Below, in pieces: positions 27,031 through 36,247 of a stretch of DNA of 64,000 bases. Made by a program: the position numbers and the translations under genes. Under the pieces are notes generated by a model. That model made no database searches and was not told where the DNA came from. It saw only the letters and a list, made by a program, of their open reading frames with translations. How positions within the stretch are numbered: the first letter of the stretch is position 1; every line of letters begins with the position of its first letter. Source of the DNA: DTU052 sp050951725 (GTDB taxonomy: Bacteria; Bacillota; Syntrophomonadia; Syntrophomonadales; DTU052); assembly GCA_050951725.1 (NCBI GenBank), contig JBMNJO010000001.1, forward strand, positions 310,001-374,000. Direction: 5' to 3'.

Positions 27031-27093
27031 ATACCTAATCAAACAAGGAGGGGCCTCACGCGCCCTTTGTACCACAAGGGAGGGTTAAGTGGA

Positions 27094-28386
27094 ATGAGTG
27101 AAGAGGAGAAATTTGACGCGATAGTGATCGGTGCCGGACCAGCAGGTGCAGCCTGTGCGTATACTCTGGCCCGCGAAGGCAAAGAAGTGCTGGTTATCGA
27201 GCGGGGTGATACCCCGGGGTGCAAAAACGTAACCGGGGGACGGCTTTACACCTATGCCCTGGAGATGCTGGACCAAGGTCTGTTTGAGGAGGCGGCCCTG
27301 GAGAGAAAGGTAACCCACGAACAGATTATGATGCTGGGCGGAGCCCGGGGAATCACGATAGATTATCATGATCCTTCTTTTAATCCGGACGGAAAACCTC
27401 CCATGTCATATACGGTATTACGGGCACCCTTTGATGAGTGGCTGGCCGGTAAGGCCGAGGAAATGGGGGCCATGGTAGCTTGCGGGATCAGGGTTGACGA
27501 TCTCGTTGAAAGGGATGGAAAAATCGTGGGCGTCATCGCTGGAGAGGACGAGATGTATGCCGACGTGGTGGTGGCCGCTGATGGTGTTAACTCCCTGTTG
27601 GCCCAAAAGGCCGGACTAATAAAGGACATCGATTCTCACACCGTTGGGGTGGGGGTTAAGGAAGTCATAGAACTCCCGGCCAAAACGATAGAAGAACGTT
27701 TCAACCTGTTGAACCCTGAGGAAGGCGCCGCCCGTATGATACTCGGCTGTACGGAAGGTATTCACGGGGGAGGGTTTTTATACACCAATAAAGAGAGCAT
27801 CTCACTGGGCTGTGTGTTTATGCCGGGTGAAGTTGCCCAGCATAAGAAATCAATCCATGAGATATTCCAGGATCTGAAGATGCACCCGGCGATTTATCCC
27901 CTGATTGCAGGAGGCGAGACCGTCGAATACAGCGGACACCTGGTCGGTGAGGCCGGATTCCGGGGCGTTCCCCCCCGACTTTATCGTGAAGGCTTCCTGA
28001 TGGTGGGTGATGCGGCCGGGTTCGTGATCAATACCGGTTACTCCATCAGAGGGATAGACCTGGCCATAATCAGCGGCATTGCCGCGGCCCGGGCCATCAT
28101 TAATGCCGGCTCCCCGGCGGAGGTAGGCCCTGTATATATGAAGGAGCTCGAAGAGATCAGTCTTATGCCCACCATGAAGGCGGTTGACGGATACTTTGAT
28201 GTGCTCAACACCGGTTGGCTGTATGACAAGATGCCGGCCCTGGCAGCTGCTGTCTTCGGAGACCTCTTTTCTGTGGACGGGAGACCGCCGCAGAAGGTTA
28301 CTAAAGGCGTAATGGGCCAGATGAAAAATCATGGAATCTCGATCTGGGATCTCATCAAGCTGGGCTTCAAGGGGGTTAGACTATGA
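27094..28386 (+). CDS. fixC: ETF:quinone-type oxidoreductase flavoprotein FixC
   Basis: A 430-residue FAD enzyme. It shows the dinucleotide fold AIVIGAGPAGAACAYTLARE at residues 10-29, followed by VIERGDTPGCKNVTGGRLY. A second FAD contact reads GFLMVGDAAGFVINTGY near residue 305. The start at 27094 follows AAGGGAGGG. It overlaps fixX by four bases. FixC with FixX takes electrons from FixAB; the FixC flavin can pass them to a quinone at the membrane. The genes are in the order etfB-etfA-fixC-fixX. Confidence 0.93.
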   Translation: MSEEEKFDAIVIGAGPAGAACAYTLAREGKEVLVIERGDTPGCKNVTGGRLYTYALEMLDQGLFEEAALERKVTHEQIMMLGGARGITIDYHDPSFNPDGKPPMSYTVLRAPFDEWLAGKAEEMGAMVACGIRVDDLVERDGKIVGVIAGEDEMYADVVVAADGVNSLLAQKAGLIKDIDSHTVGVGVKEVIELPAKTIEERFNLLNPEEGAARMILGCTEGIHGGGFLYTNKESISLGCVFMPGEVAQHKKSIHEIFQDLKMHPAIYPLIAGGETVEYSGHLVGEAGFRGVPPRLYREGFLMVGDAAGFVINTGYSIRGIDLAIISGIAAARAIINAGSPAEVGPVYMKELEEISLMPTMKAVDGYFDVLNTGWLYDKMPALAAAVFGDLFSVDGRPPQKVTKGVMGQMKNHGISIWDLIKLGFKGVRL

Positions 28387-28676
28387 AGATTGAAAGAGCA
28401 GAAGCCGCCGAGCTCCTGAGCCTGAACAAATTTAATGTTGACGAGGAAGAACCTCATATAGTGTTGGATAAAAGGATCTGCAAGGAGTGCAGTGACAAAC
28501 CGTGTCTATATGTGTGTCCCGCCGTGTTGTACAAACTGGACAAGGCAGGGGAAATATCATTCGATTATGCTGGCTGTCTGGAATGTGGCACCTGTCGGGT
28601 GATGTGCAAGAAGAAGGGGATTGTGAAATGGGAGTATCCCCGCGGAACCTTTGGTGTGAACCTGCGGCATGGTTAA
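28383..28676 (+). CDS. fixX: Ferredoxin-like protein FixX
   Basis: A 97-residue iron-sulfur partner of FixC. Cysteines fall in CKECSDKPCLYVCP and CLECGTCRVMC, the FixX pattern with one regular and one relaxed cluster-binding set. The closing IVKWEYPRGTFGVNLRHG is the conserved FixX tail. ATGA overlap with fixC indicates translational coupling. Confidence 0.93.
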   Translation: MKIERAEAAELLSLNKFNVDEEEPHIVLDKRICKECSDKPCLYVCPAVLYKLDKAGEISFDYAGCLECGTCRVMCKKKGIVKWEYPRGTFGVNLRHG

Positions 28677-29003
28677 GCCGGCGCGGTAACAAAGCCGTGT
28701 CGGGCGTTTGGTAACTTTAAGGGGGCAGTGTGCGGCTGAAATAAATGTACCGCTGAGGCTTGATAAGGTAATTGTCCGGTTGAATGGCTTATGTTAATAG
28801 TATCTTAGATAAGTTGTCATAAGAATTATTATGTTAACAACCTGATGGAGAGGGGTGAAGACGACCAGAGTTTTAGAAGATGATAACCCGTAAAAATTGC
28901 CGGGGCGAATCATCAGCGCAGAAACTGAAACATTAACACAGTTTCGGCGAACAACATACCCGGGGTTATTTGTGAATCTGATTAAAAAAAGGAGGGTTTT
29001 AGT
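28677..29003. other. Intergenic region before second acyl-CoA dehydrogenase
   Basis: About 330 bases. No -24/-12 box is evident. A weak sigma-A-like pair (TTGTCC ... TATGTTAAT, near 28770-28795) is possible. There is no terminator I would defend, so read-through from fixX is possible. Confidence 0.35.
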
Positions 29004-30155
29004 ATGTGGTATATGACTGAAGAGCGCGAACTAATGAGGAATATTGCCCGGGATTTTGTAAAGCAGGAAGTAGAGCCGGTAGCTCTGGAGTTGGACAAGA
29101 AAGATGAATTCCCGCTTAAGCTCTTTAAGAGAACCGGTGAACTCGGATTCCTGGGGATTACTTTTCCTGAGGAGTATGGCGGACTGGGTGGAGACTGGAC
29201 TACATTGGCCCTGGTAACTGAAGAGATTTCCAAGGTAGCTCCCACCCTGGCGGTGGTTATGGGTGCACATGCGGTACTGGCCGGCGGTATCCTGAACGTT
29301 TTGGGATCCCCGGAACAGAAACAGAAATACCTGACCCCGGCCGCAAAAGGTGAACTGATCCTGGCCATGGCCGGTACCGAGGCCGCCGGAGGTGCCAATT
29401 ACGGGGAGTATGTCACCCGGGCGGTTTTGGATGGTGATGAGTGGGTAATCAATGGGACCAAGCTGTTTATTACCAACATACACTATGCAGATCTGTATAT
29501 TGTTGTCGCTGTAACTTCACCACCAGATGCGAAAAAGCCATCCCACAGCCTGTTCCTGGTTCCGAAGGACACTCCCGGCCTGGAATTTGGCAACGCCGAG
29601 AACAAGATGGGATGGAATGGCTCCAGCACCGGATCGGTATATCTGAGAAATGTCCGCGTACCCAAAGAGAATATGTTAGGACCGGAGGGGAAAACCATGC
29701 TTCCCTTCTTCTTCAGCGCTACTGATGAGTTTATGATCTGCGGACCTATGGCCCTGGGAATGGCCGAGGCTTGCTATGAAAAAGCATTCAAGTATGCACT
29801 CGAGCGGACTCAAGGCGGAAAATCCATGTACGATAGATACGAGGTAATACGCCATAAGCTGGTCAACATGTGGATTGAAATCGAAGCCCTGCGTGGTATG
29901 ATTTACACTGTCTTCGCCAAGAAGGACTCCGGTCAGATGGTTCTGGGCGAAGGAAGGGCTTTGAAGATAAAGGGCTATCGGGTTGCAGAGTACGTGGCCA
30001 ACGAGGCGATACAAATACACGGTGGTCTGGGGACCATAGTTGATACCGGGATTGAGCGTTTTTGGAGAGACGCCAAGGTCCTGGCGATCGGCGGCGGCTC
30101 GATCGAGGCCTTGACCGAGGACATCACTGGAGTTCTGAAGCGGGAAGCCAGGTAG
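29004..30155 (+). CDS. Acyl-CoA dehydrogenase (second copy)
   Basis: A 383-residue acyl-CoA dehydrogenase. It has MWYMTEERELMRNIARDFV at the N-terminus, FAD/substrate loops AMAGTEAAGGANYG and INGTKLFITNI near 125-155, and the C-terminal bundle with AIQIHGGLGTIVDTGIERFWRDAKVLAIGGGS. The place usually occupied by the catalytic YEG(T/S) reads IGGGS, so the base must lie elsewhere or the reaction differs. It is clearly diverged from the copy at 22194. It has its own AAAGGAGGG site and a terminator follows. Confidence 0.9.
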   Translation: MWYMTEERELMRNIARDFVKQEVEPVALELDKKDEFPLKLFKRTGELGFLGITFPEEYGGLGGDWTTLALVTEEISKVAPTLAVVMGAHAVLAGGILNVLGSPEQKQKYLTPAAKGELILAMAGTEAAGGANYGEYVTRAVLDGDEWVINGTKLFITNIHYADLYIVVAVTSPPDAKKPSHSLFLVPKDTPGLEFGNAENKMGWNGSSTGSVYLRNVRVPKENMLGPEGKTMLPFFFSATDEFMICGPMALGMAEACYEKAFKYALERTQGGKSMYDRYEVIRHKLVNMWIEIEALRGMIYTVFAKKDSGQMVLGEGRALKIKGYRVAEYVANEAIQIHGGLGTIVDTGIERFWRDAKVLAIGGGSIEALTEDITGVLKREAR

Positions 30156-30180
30156 GATCTGATAAGCATTCAGTAATACG

Positions 30181-30212
30181 AGAGCAGGGGCATGTCCCCT
30201 GCTCTGATTATT
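30181..30212 (+). terminator. Intrinsic terminator of the acyl-CoA/ETF gene group
   Basis: AGAGCAGGGG, loop CATGT, CCCCTGCTCT, then GATTATTT. Confidence 0.7.
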
Positions 30213-30425
30213 TGCGGGCAGAGGGTTGGACCGGAATAGAAATCTTTGTACAATATGCGGCTACGAACTGCGTCTGCTTAACAAACCGACAACCGAGAAA
30301 GGTGGCACAGCAAGTGAGGGAACGTTCTTTTGTTGTCCAGAACCTTGTTTATTTACAGAGGAAAACGCTGGATGATAGAGAATAGACATAATTACCCTCA
30401 AAGTACATGGGAAAGGAGCAGCAAT

Positions 30426-30821
30426 ATGATTCAGTGGAGAGACGAGTTTGCACTGGGAGTGCCAGCCATTGATGAGCAGCACCAGAAACTGTTTGAAATC
30501 GCCAACCGGGCTTATTTGGTTCTCAAAAACGAACTGCTGGTGGACAAGTATGACCAGAGCGTGGCCATATTTGATGAACTAAAGAACTACACGGTGTATC
30601 ATTTTAGCTTTGAAGAGAACTACATGAAAAGCATAGGCTATAGGCGGTTTTTATCCCACAAGGTGCAGCATGATGATTTCATTCAGAAAATCAATGAAAC
30701 TGATCTGGATAAAATTGATGAGAATCAGGAGCAGTACCTGATTGACACTCTTGAGTTTGTGGTGGATTGGATTGAAAAACACATTTTGGGGGTAGATAAG
30801 AGAATCACTCAGGACAAATGA
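30426..30821 (+). CDS. Bacteriohemerythrin
   Basis: A 131-residue single-domain hemerythrin, which binds O2 at a di-iron site in a four-helix bundle. Ligands in order are His in WRDEFALGVPAIDEQHQ (with the preceding VPAIDEQH motif), His-Glu in YHFSFEENYM, His in HKVQHDDF and His-Asp in EKHILGVDKRI. The ATG at 30426 follows GAAAGGAGCAG. In anaerobes these proteins sense or scavenge oxygen. It lies beside an HD-GYP gene, converging with it. Confidence 0.93.
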   Translation: MIQWRDEFALGVPAIDEQHQKLFEIANRAYLVLKNELLVDKYDQSVAIFDELKNYTVYHFSFEENYMKSIGYRRFLSHKVQHDDFIQKINETDLDKIDENQEQYLIDTLEFVVDWIEKHILGVDKRITQDK

Positions 30822-30900
30822 GTAATTAAACTGGACCATCGTGGCGAACCCCATCAGCGGGGGGGACACGAGAGTTCTTACACGACCCACTAAAGGATGT

Positions 30901-32193
30901 TTATCGTCCCCGCTCAAGCTTTCTGACAAATAGAGGATTCATTGCCGCATATTCCTCGGCCGAGTTCTCTTGGCTTACCTGTCTCATATAGTTAATTTGA
31001 TCATAGTTTCTCTCCAACACGCGGACCAGATCTCCATTAATGGCCCTGTCACGGGCCATTTTATACATTATATCAAGGGTTTTCGCTTGTCCCATTGGCG
31101 GGCGGTAGGTCCTTTCCTCCTGCAAAGCCGTAAAGATATCGGCCACAGCCATAATTTGCGAGCCCAGGGGCAAGCTGGACTCCGGGATTCGGAATGGGTA
31201 ACCGGTGCCGTCAAGTCGCTCGTGATGGAGGGCAGCCCAGCGGTTGATTATGTCGAACTCTTTAACATGCTTCAAGATTCGATAAGTATAGTACGTATGT
31301 CCGTTGATCACAGCACGCTCATGCGGGTTAAGCGGACCATTCTTCTCCAGAATTGCGGTAGGAACACTTAATTTACCGAGATCGTGCAGATAGCCGGCCA
31401 TCAACATCCAGCGGCATTCCTGTTCCGAAAACCTGGTCGCTTTAGCCAAAGCCGAAGCCGACGCTGCTACTCCACTGGAGTGTTTGGCATTAAGAGGACT
31501 TCTAAAATCAACTATCCGCGATAAGAACCTGCTCCAGCTAAGCACCGTTTCTTCATCCAGTTCTATCGTTTTCCCCTGGAATAGACGCGCGCTCACATCC
31601 TGGGTTGACTGTGAAATAACATCCAACCAGAAGTACTCGGGTGTCGCAATATCCAGGAACGCGTCTACACTCTCGGGATGGAACACACTGCCCCGTCCCT
31701 TTTTAACATAATCTACAATCCCTGTTCGCTGAGACAATACTTCTGTATTTTGATCGATCATAACTGCAACACGGTCAGCCAGGTAAATGATATAACTGCC
31801 GTCCGGCACTTTTTCATCCCTCTCGGATTGCTGGGTTGCAGACTGCCACTGTTTATGATGATACCTGACCAACGGTGCCAAATTGGTCAAAGGAGTGAAG
31901 TGTTCCAGGAAGGTTGCTCCCACAATAGAATGGTCATGGATGTATTCGGTTTCAAAACGGAGATCGTGAATACTCTGCTCCAGGGATACCGCACCTATGT
32001 CGTGCAGTCCCGCCGCCAGAGCGACGGTTGTTGTCTCCTCTTCACTCAGTCCCATGCTTTCACAGAGTCGTTGACTGATATAAGCGACCTGGTTGTGATG
32101 ACAGGCAATGGCAGGACTGATAAGCTCGAGCGCATGAAATATACAGTTTACAAGATCCATAAGTTGGAAGGTCAACGCATGAAATCTCATCAT
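30901..32193 (-). CDS. HD-GYP domain protein (c-di-GMP phosphodiesterase-like), tandem HD
   Basis: About 430 residues with two HD-type domains. The first, residues 15-200, has GLHDIGAVSLEQ and a distant HH pair. The second has GYLHDLGKLSVPTAILEK, INGHTYYTYRILK and LHHERLDGTGYPFR, with the HD and GTGYP signature residues of HD-GYP enzymes. The start at 32193 follows GAGGTGT; a second ATG is next to it, and the longer frame to 32319 has no ribosome site. The likely role is c-di-GMP breakdown, but there is no receiver domain, so the input signal is unknown. Confidence 0.85.
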   Translation of the reverse strand: MMRFHALTFQLMDLVNCIFHALELISPAIACHHNQVAYISQRLCESMGLSEEETTTVALAAGLHDIGAVSLEQSIHDLRFETEYIHDHSIVGATFLEHFTPLTNLAPLVRYHHKQWQSATQQSERDEKVPDGSYIIYLADRVAVMIDQNTEVLSQRTGIVDYVKKGRGSVFHPESVDAFLDIATPEYFWLDVISQSTQDVSARLFQGKTIELDEETVLSWSRFLSRIVDFRSPLNAKHSSGVAASASALAKATRFSEQECRWMLMAGYLHDLGKLSVPTAILEKNGPLNPHERAVINGHTYYTYRILKHVKEFDIINRWAALHHERLDGTGYPFRIPESSLPLGSQIMAVADIFTALQEERTYRPPMGQAKTLDIMYKMARDRAINGDLVRVLERNYDQINYMRQVSQENSAEEYAAMNPLFVRKLERGR

Positions 32194-32291
32194 ACACCTC
32201 AAACTTGGTAATAACATTTTAGAGAAATTAATAGAAAACAACTGGTTGGATTTCCAATATACCATACCATCGTTTGTCTCAGACTGTCTAT

Positions 32292-33808
32292 GAGAATCTT
32301 GCGTATTGAAAAAACTCAATAAAATTGGGCTTTACGGGGGCAAAAACAAAGGCTTCACCCCCACTTTTGTCGAATTTATAAGGTGAACAAATCCCAAAAT
32401 CCAACTGAATGGAGGATGAAGCTACCTTGTTTATTCGACAACCGTGCGTATTTTCCTTCGAAGATGCCTTGAAACTGCAGCCAATGTCCCGACTTGAGAT
32501 GGTAATGAGCACCCTCGACTTAAAACCTATTTTAGCTATGGTTCCCAAGTATCGTACCGGTCCAAAAGGATATCGCTTTGAGGCCAAGTTAAGGGCTTTG
32601 TTAGCCGCCCGTATCGAACGCATAATCGGAATGGCCGCCCTAGTTAGACGATTGAAATACGATCCAATATTCCGGTTCGCTTGCGGGTTCGATGTCATCG
32701 GCCCTGTCCCGAGTGAAGCGGCTTTTAGCCGGTTCAATGACAAAGTTACCAAAATGAAGGGCCTGGAACCCGTGTTTCAAAGCCTAGTATCTTTGGCAGA
32801 AACCATGGAGCTAATCGATGGTAGTGTCGTATCAATTGATGCAACTAAGCTTGATGCTTATGAGAAATCAAAGCCCCAGAAGTACATCTCTCCTGACGGC
32901 CAAAATGCCGATTGGGGTGTCAAGCGTGATACTGACGGTAATAAAACCAAGTGGTTCGGTTACAAGCTTCATCAGAGTGTTGACGCCAAATCGGGTCTGC
33001 CGCTCGCTATTACTATTACTTCGGCCAGTGTTCATGACACGCAGCCGGTTGTTGAGTTGATGAACAAGACCCGGGCTAACCTGGCAGGTAATCCGTCTTA
33101 TTGGGTGATGGATGCCGCTTACGACAGTCTTAACATATACGAAACCGTGATGAACGACTTTCACGCTCAGGCGATAATTGCATTGAACCACCGGGGAGCC
33201 AAACAACCCAAAGCAGGTTACGATTTCGACGGAACCCCCGTTTGTTCTGCCGGGTTCAAGATGACTTACTGGGGACACCATCATGGGATCAATAAATTCA
33301 GGTGCCCTCATGTGCTAGGCAAAGTTGATTGCCCTTTTGGATCGGCTTGGTGTTCCAGTTCAAACTACGGGTTGGTGGTTAAAACCAAGGCAAAAGACGA
33401 CCCCCGAATGTTTAACACTCCCCATAGGGGCAGCAGCAACTGGAAACAGCTGTACAATCAGCGTACCGCTTCAGAACGGTGCTTCGGCAGACAAAAGGAG
33501 CATTTAGGTCTAGATGAAATTAGGCATCGGGGTGTAGAAAAGGTTGAAACCCATGCGTACCTTTGTAACATTGCCCTTCTCGCCACCGTAATTGCTATTA
33601 ATACTCCTGAAAAGGCGAATGTAGCTGCCTAATCAGGGAACTTCAAACAGTAAATTCAGCAACAAGGGGGAAGCCTGCCCTTTTTTAACCTTGCCCGGTA
33701 AATTTAGCTTTCTAAGATCGTATTTATGCTGGCCAAACCACTGATTTTCAGCGGTTCGATTGAACTTCAGTCTATTTGCTTCAATTTTTGGAGTTATGCA
33801 AGATTCTC
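32292..33808 (+). mobile_element. Insertion sequence with DDE transposase, 1.5 kb
   Basis: The ends carry perfect 11-bp inverted repeats GAGAATCTTGC (32292-32302) and GCAAGATTCTC (33798-33808), with partial match beyond. TAT flanks both sides (32289-32291 and 33809-33811) and may be a 3-bp target duplication. A second, imperfect inverted pair lies further in (about 32331-32390 and 33650-33706), probably transposase binding sites. The single transposase gene is intact. Confidence 0.7.
32409..33632 (+). CDS. IS transposase, IS4/IS5-superfamily DDE
   Basis: A 407-residue transposase. The N-terminal DUF772-like domain has RFEAKLRALLAARIERIIGM and FDVIGPVPSEAAFSRF. The catalytic core has VSIDATKLDAY (first D), YWVMDAAYDS (second D) and RTASERCFGRQKEHLGLDEIRHRG (E region). 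The start may be ATG 32409, or TTG 32427, which has GGAGG 11 bases ahead. The frame is unbroken, so the element may be active. Confidence 0.88.
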   Translation: MEDEATLFIRQPCVFSFEDALKLQPMSRLEMVMSTLDLKPILAMVPKYRTGPKGYRFEAKLRALLAARIERIIGMAALVRRLKYDPIFRFACGFDVIGPVPSEAAFSRFNDKVTKMKGLEPVFQSLVSLAETMELIDGSVVSIDATKLDAYEKSKPQKYISPDGQNADWGVKRDTDGNKTKWFGYKLHQSVDAKSGLPLAITITSASVHDTQPVVELMNKTRANLAGNPSYWVMDAAYDSLNIYETVMNDFHAQAIIALNHRGAKQPKAGYDFDGTPVCSAGFKMTYWGHHHGINKFRCPHVLGKVDCPFGSAWCSSSNYGLVVKTKAKDDPRMFNTPHRGSSNWKQLYNQRTASERCFGRQKEHLGLDEIRHRGVEKVETHAYLCNIALLATVIAINTPEKANVAA

Positions 33809-33942
33809 TATAGAAAATCCGCACAGAGCGGCCCGTATCTGAGGTATTCCGAAAGTTTGCAACTATAGGTGTGAGGAGTCCTGAGTCCGCAGGCAGAACC
33901 TAATAAGATCTGCCCTATCTCATGATTGGCCTAGAAGGGTAT

Positions 33943-34425
33943 TTAGGTCAGATCAGCAAATTGAGCATTCACAATTCCCAACAAGGCTTCAGTGGGGAGG
34001 GTCACCTGCAGACCAACCTTCCCGGCGCTGACTGTAATCAGGTTCATATGCTCCGCCTGATTAGCAATGGCAGTTTTAAACAGCTTTTTCATTCCGACCG
34101 GAGAGCATCCGCCCTTGATATATCCAGTCACCGTGGTAATTTCGCGGGCCGGAATCATTTCGATCTTTTTTTCGCCAAAATGTTTGGCCGCCTTTTTGAG
34201 GTCCAACTCAGATTCTACCGGGATTACGCACACGTAATGCTCCCTGCTTGCTCCCTGAACTACCAGGGTCTTGAAGACTTCCCGGGGATCCATTCCTACC
34301 TGCTTGGCAACCGATACCCCATCCAGGAAACCATCAGGGGCGTCATAAGTGCGGACATCATATTCTACCTTGTGCGTATCAAGAATGCGCAGAGCATTGG
34401 TCTTTGGTATCTTGCTTTTTGCCAT
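33943..34425 (-). CDS. ybaK: Cys-tRNA(Pro)/aminoacyl-tRNA deacylase YbaK
   Basis: A 160-residue YbaK/EbsC protein. It shows TNALRILDTHKVEYDVRTYD, VFKTLVVQG, the catalytic lysine region CVIPVESELDLKKAAKHFGEKK and the specificity loop GYIKGGCSPVGMKK with GGCSP, the YbaK hallmark. It hydrolyses Cys-tRNA(Pro) made by misacylation, protecting translation fidelity. Length is normal for the family. Confidence 0.92.
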   Translation of the reverse strand: MAKSKIPKTNALRILDTHKVEYDVRTYDAPDGFLDGVSVAKQVGMDPREVFKTLVVQGASREHYVCVIPVESELDLKKAAKHFGEKKIEMIPAREITTVTGYIKGGCSPVGMKKLFKTAIANQAEHMNLITVSAGKVGLQVTLPTEALLGIVNAQFADLT

Positions 34426-35056
34426 TACAAAACCGTTTCCTTTACGTAGTTCACTTTTCGTCGTTTGGCTACTTATGTTATTAAATACCGGCTTGAGAGC
34501 TAAGCTTAAGAAAAATCCTTACCTTTGTTATTATAATACGTTTCCGTTCTGAAAGGTCGTTCAACCAATTCGATTTGGATCCACATACAGTTGTAAATAT
34601 GGTTGCGATCTATCTACCTCCCTATGCTGGCCCGACGATCTCAATTCAGTATCATCAGCCAAACGTAACTAATGATGGATAATAATTAGTGATGAAACCA
34701 CAGAGATTACCGCGTTGTTAGCCCTCTCACCCTTTTCGGGTGAGGGGGTTTTCCTAGAATCATCCGTTTCGGGTGACAACTATTTTTTTGACGTTTACTA
34801 CAATCAAGATGTAACCAGAGTCTGCCAATGCGACATCCAGGCTGACACCTTACCATCCTTTGCCGGTTTTATGCTCTTTTATCATTAATGATACAGGTGA
34901 AGCATTTTGTTGGAAGGATTCTTTCAACTGAGAATAATGCGGGACTAATTGAAATGAGGATACGCACAAAGTTGAAAATGTTCTCCGGGACGTTCTGTTA
35001 TACAACCCGCTAATATGCAGTATGAATGTAGCCGCTTGTATTTAGGAGGTGCATTA
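34426..35056. other. 630-bp intergenic region with an orphan hairpin
   Basis: No open frame is supported. The notable feature is a strong terminator-like hairpin at 34722-34752 that follows no gene, which hints at a short untranslated transcript from about 34560-34720. Confidence 0.5.
34722..34752 (+). terminator. Orphan intrinsic terminator
   Basis: CCCTCTCACCC, loop TTTTC, GGGTGAGGGGG, then TTTT. No plus-strand gene lies upstream within 600 bases after the insertion sequence and the minus-strand ybaK. Confidence 0.7.
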
Positions 35057-35587
35057 TTGCTAAGAATTCGAGAGAGAATTCGTTTTTTTGCTTACGCATT
35101 TGGCATCGGGCTGATTGCTTCATTGTGGTTATTCCTAGAAAACAGGCACCAGAGCGCGCATGCTGCAGTCTGGATATTCGTTGTACTGGTGATTGTTACT
35201 CTATTTGGCCTGCTGATCGGAGAGTACAGGAGATACCGGATTGCGCAACTGATTTACGAAAATAGGATTTTACATATTCAAGCGGCTTTAATTGAAGAGG
35301 CAGACCCAGATGGTTACCATACGTCATTACCAAGCAGGGGTATAGATGTTTATATTTCCTGTTTCGGAATACTGCTGGATGCGAAAGTAATTAAGTTCAA
35401 TATTGACGGAATCAATTTAATTACTGTCGAACTGGGACATAGATATATCTACCTGACCTATGGCACAAGGGAACGAACCCGGAAAATACGCATTCTTCAC
35501 GGCGGCATGGACAACCTTGATCAGCAAAAACTGATAGAGCAATTCATTTATGAAACCGGGACGGTACCGGTGATAGTAGAGGAGTGA
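35057..35587 (+). CDS. Membrane protein of unknown function, two N-terminal TM segments
   Basis: A 176-residue protein starting at TTG 35057, six bases after AGGAGGT; the frame is open to an ATG at 35015 that has no ribosome site. Two membrane segments (about 8-28 and 34-57) are followed by a soluble domain of 110 residues with alternating strands (IDVYISCFGILLDAKVIKFN, INLITVELGHRYIYLTYG). I do not recognise the family. Confidence 0.75.
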   Translation: MLRIRERIRFFAYAFGIGLIASLWLFLENRHQSAHAAVWIFVVLVIVTLFGLLIGEYRRYRIAQLIYENRILHIQAALIEEADPDGYHTSLPSRGIDVYISCFGILLDAKVIKFNIDGINLITVELGHRYIYLTYGTRERTRKIRILHGGMDNLDQQKLIEQFIYETGTVPVIVEE

Positions 35588-35653
35588 AAACTTTCCCGGA
35601 CACCGTCCATTGCACCCAAAACAATATGAGCATAACATCCGACCGGGTTTGGC

Positions 35654-35977
35654 CTAAGAAGCCTGGTATATTTCAAACAGCTTGATAATCCCGTATGCGA
35701 TCAAGGCATAAACGATCATGGCAATGAGCGTGGCAGGTTCCAGCACTGACTGGGTTTCGATCCCCTGAGTGGCTGGTGACCGGAAGACACCTATAAATGG
35801 CATGACGAAGGCCTGTGAGGTTGTATAGATAAAAGAGACGAATACACTTCCTGTATTGGCTCCCAGAAGCTTGAGCAGAAGGCGAAAGGCCAACAGAACC
35901 TCTAATAGAGCCAGCACCCAGTAGATCATCTTTTTTGTTCTCTGGCTTCCCGGATCACTGACTGAAAAATCACCCAT
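35654..35977 (-). CDS. YggT family membrane protein
   Basis: A 107-residue protein from ATG 35977 behind GGAGGT. Two hydrophobic hairpins flank a conserved loop: MIYWVLALLEVLLAFRLLLKLLGA, then VMPFIGVFRSP, then a final segment LIAMIVYALIAYGIIKL. The F-R-LLK-LGAN and P-F motifs are those of YggT/CCB3-like proteins, often linked to envelope or division functions. Confidence 0.82.
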   Translation of the reverse strand: MGDFSVSDPGSQRTKKMIYWVLALLEVLLAFRLLLKLLGANTGSVFVSFIYTTSQAFVMPFIGVFRSPATQGIETQSVLEPATLIAMIVYALIAYGIIKLFEIYQAS

Positions 35978-36247
35978 GCAGAAAACCTCCATCTGTCAAG
36001 ATAACACATTAAGTTTGTCACAATTGGCCCTCTCTTATGACAGTCTTACAGGTCGGGCAAACCATAGCGAAACGAGGCCAGTCCAAAGGAATTATAATGG
36101 GGCCCGAGCGTTGGCGAACCAAATAAAAAAGTCTCCATTTATAAAAATATGGAGGAAAAATAAGCTATCAAATAGAAAATATAACAATTATGTATTGTAT
36201 ATCTTGGCAATTGTTTCTGATCGTAAGGGGAAATGGGGGGTGCCATA
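35978..36247 (+). promoter_or_regulatory. Possible structured leader of the chemoreceptor gene
   Basis: The stretch 36050-36120 contains TCGGGC and GCCCGA (a 6-bp long-range stem), a GGGCAAACC string reminiscent of c-di-GMP-I aptamers, and a small CTCCAT/ATGGAG hairpin at about 36133-36155. The other conserved aptamer strings are absent, so identity is unproven. Confidence 0.25.

Noticed and set aside
32331..33700. Inner inverted repeats as the true ends of the insertion sequence
   Set aside because: They are imperfect, while the outer GAGAATCTTGC pair is perfect and has matching flanks.
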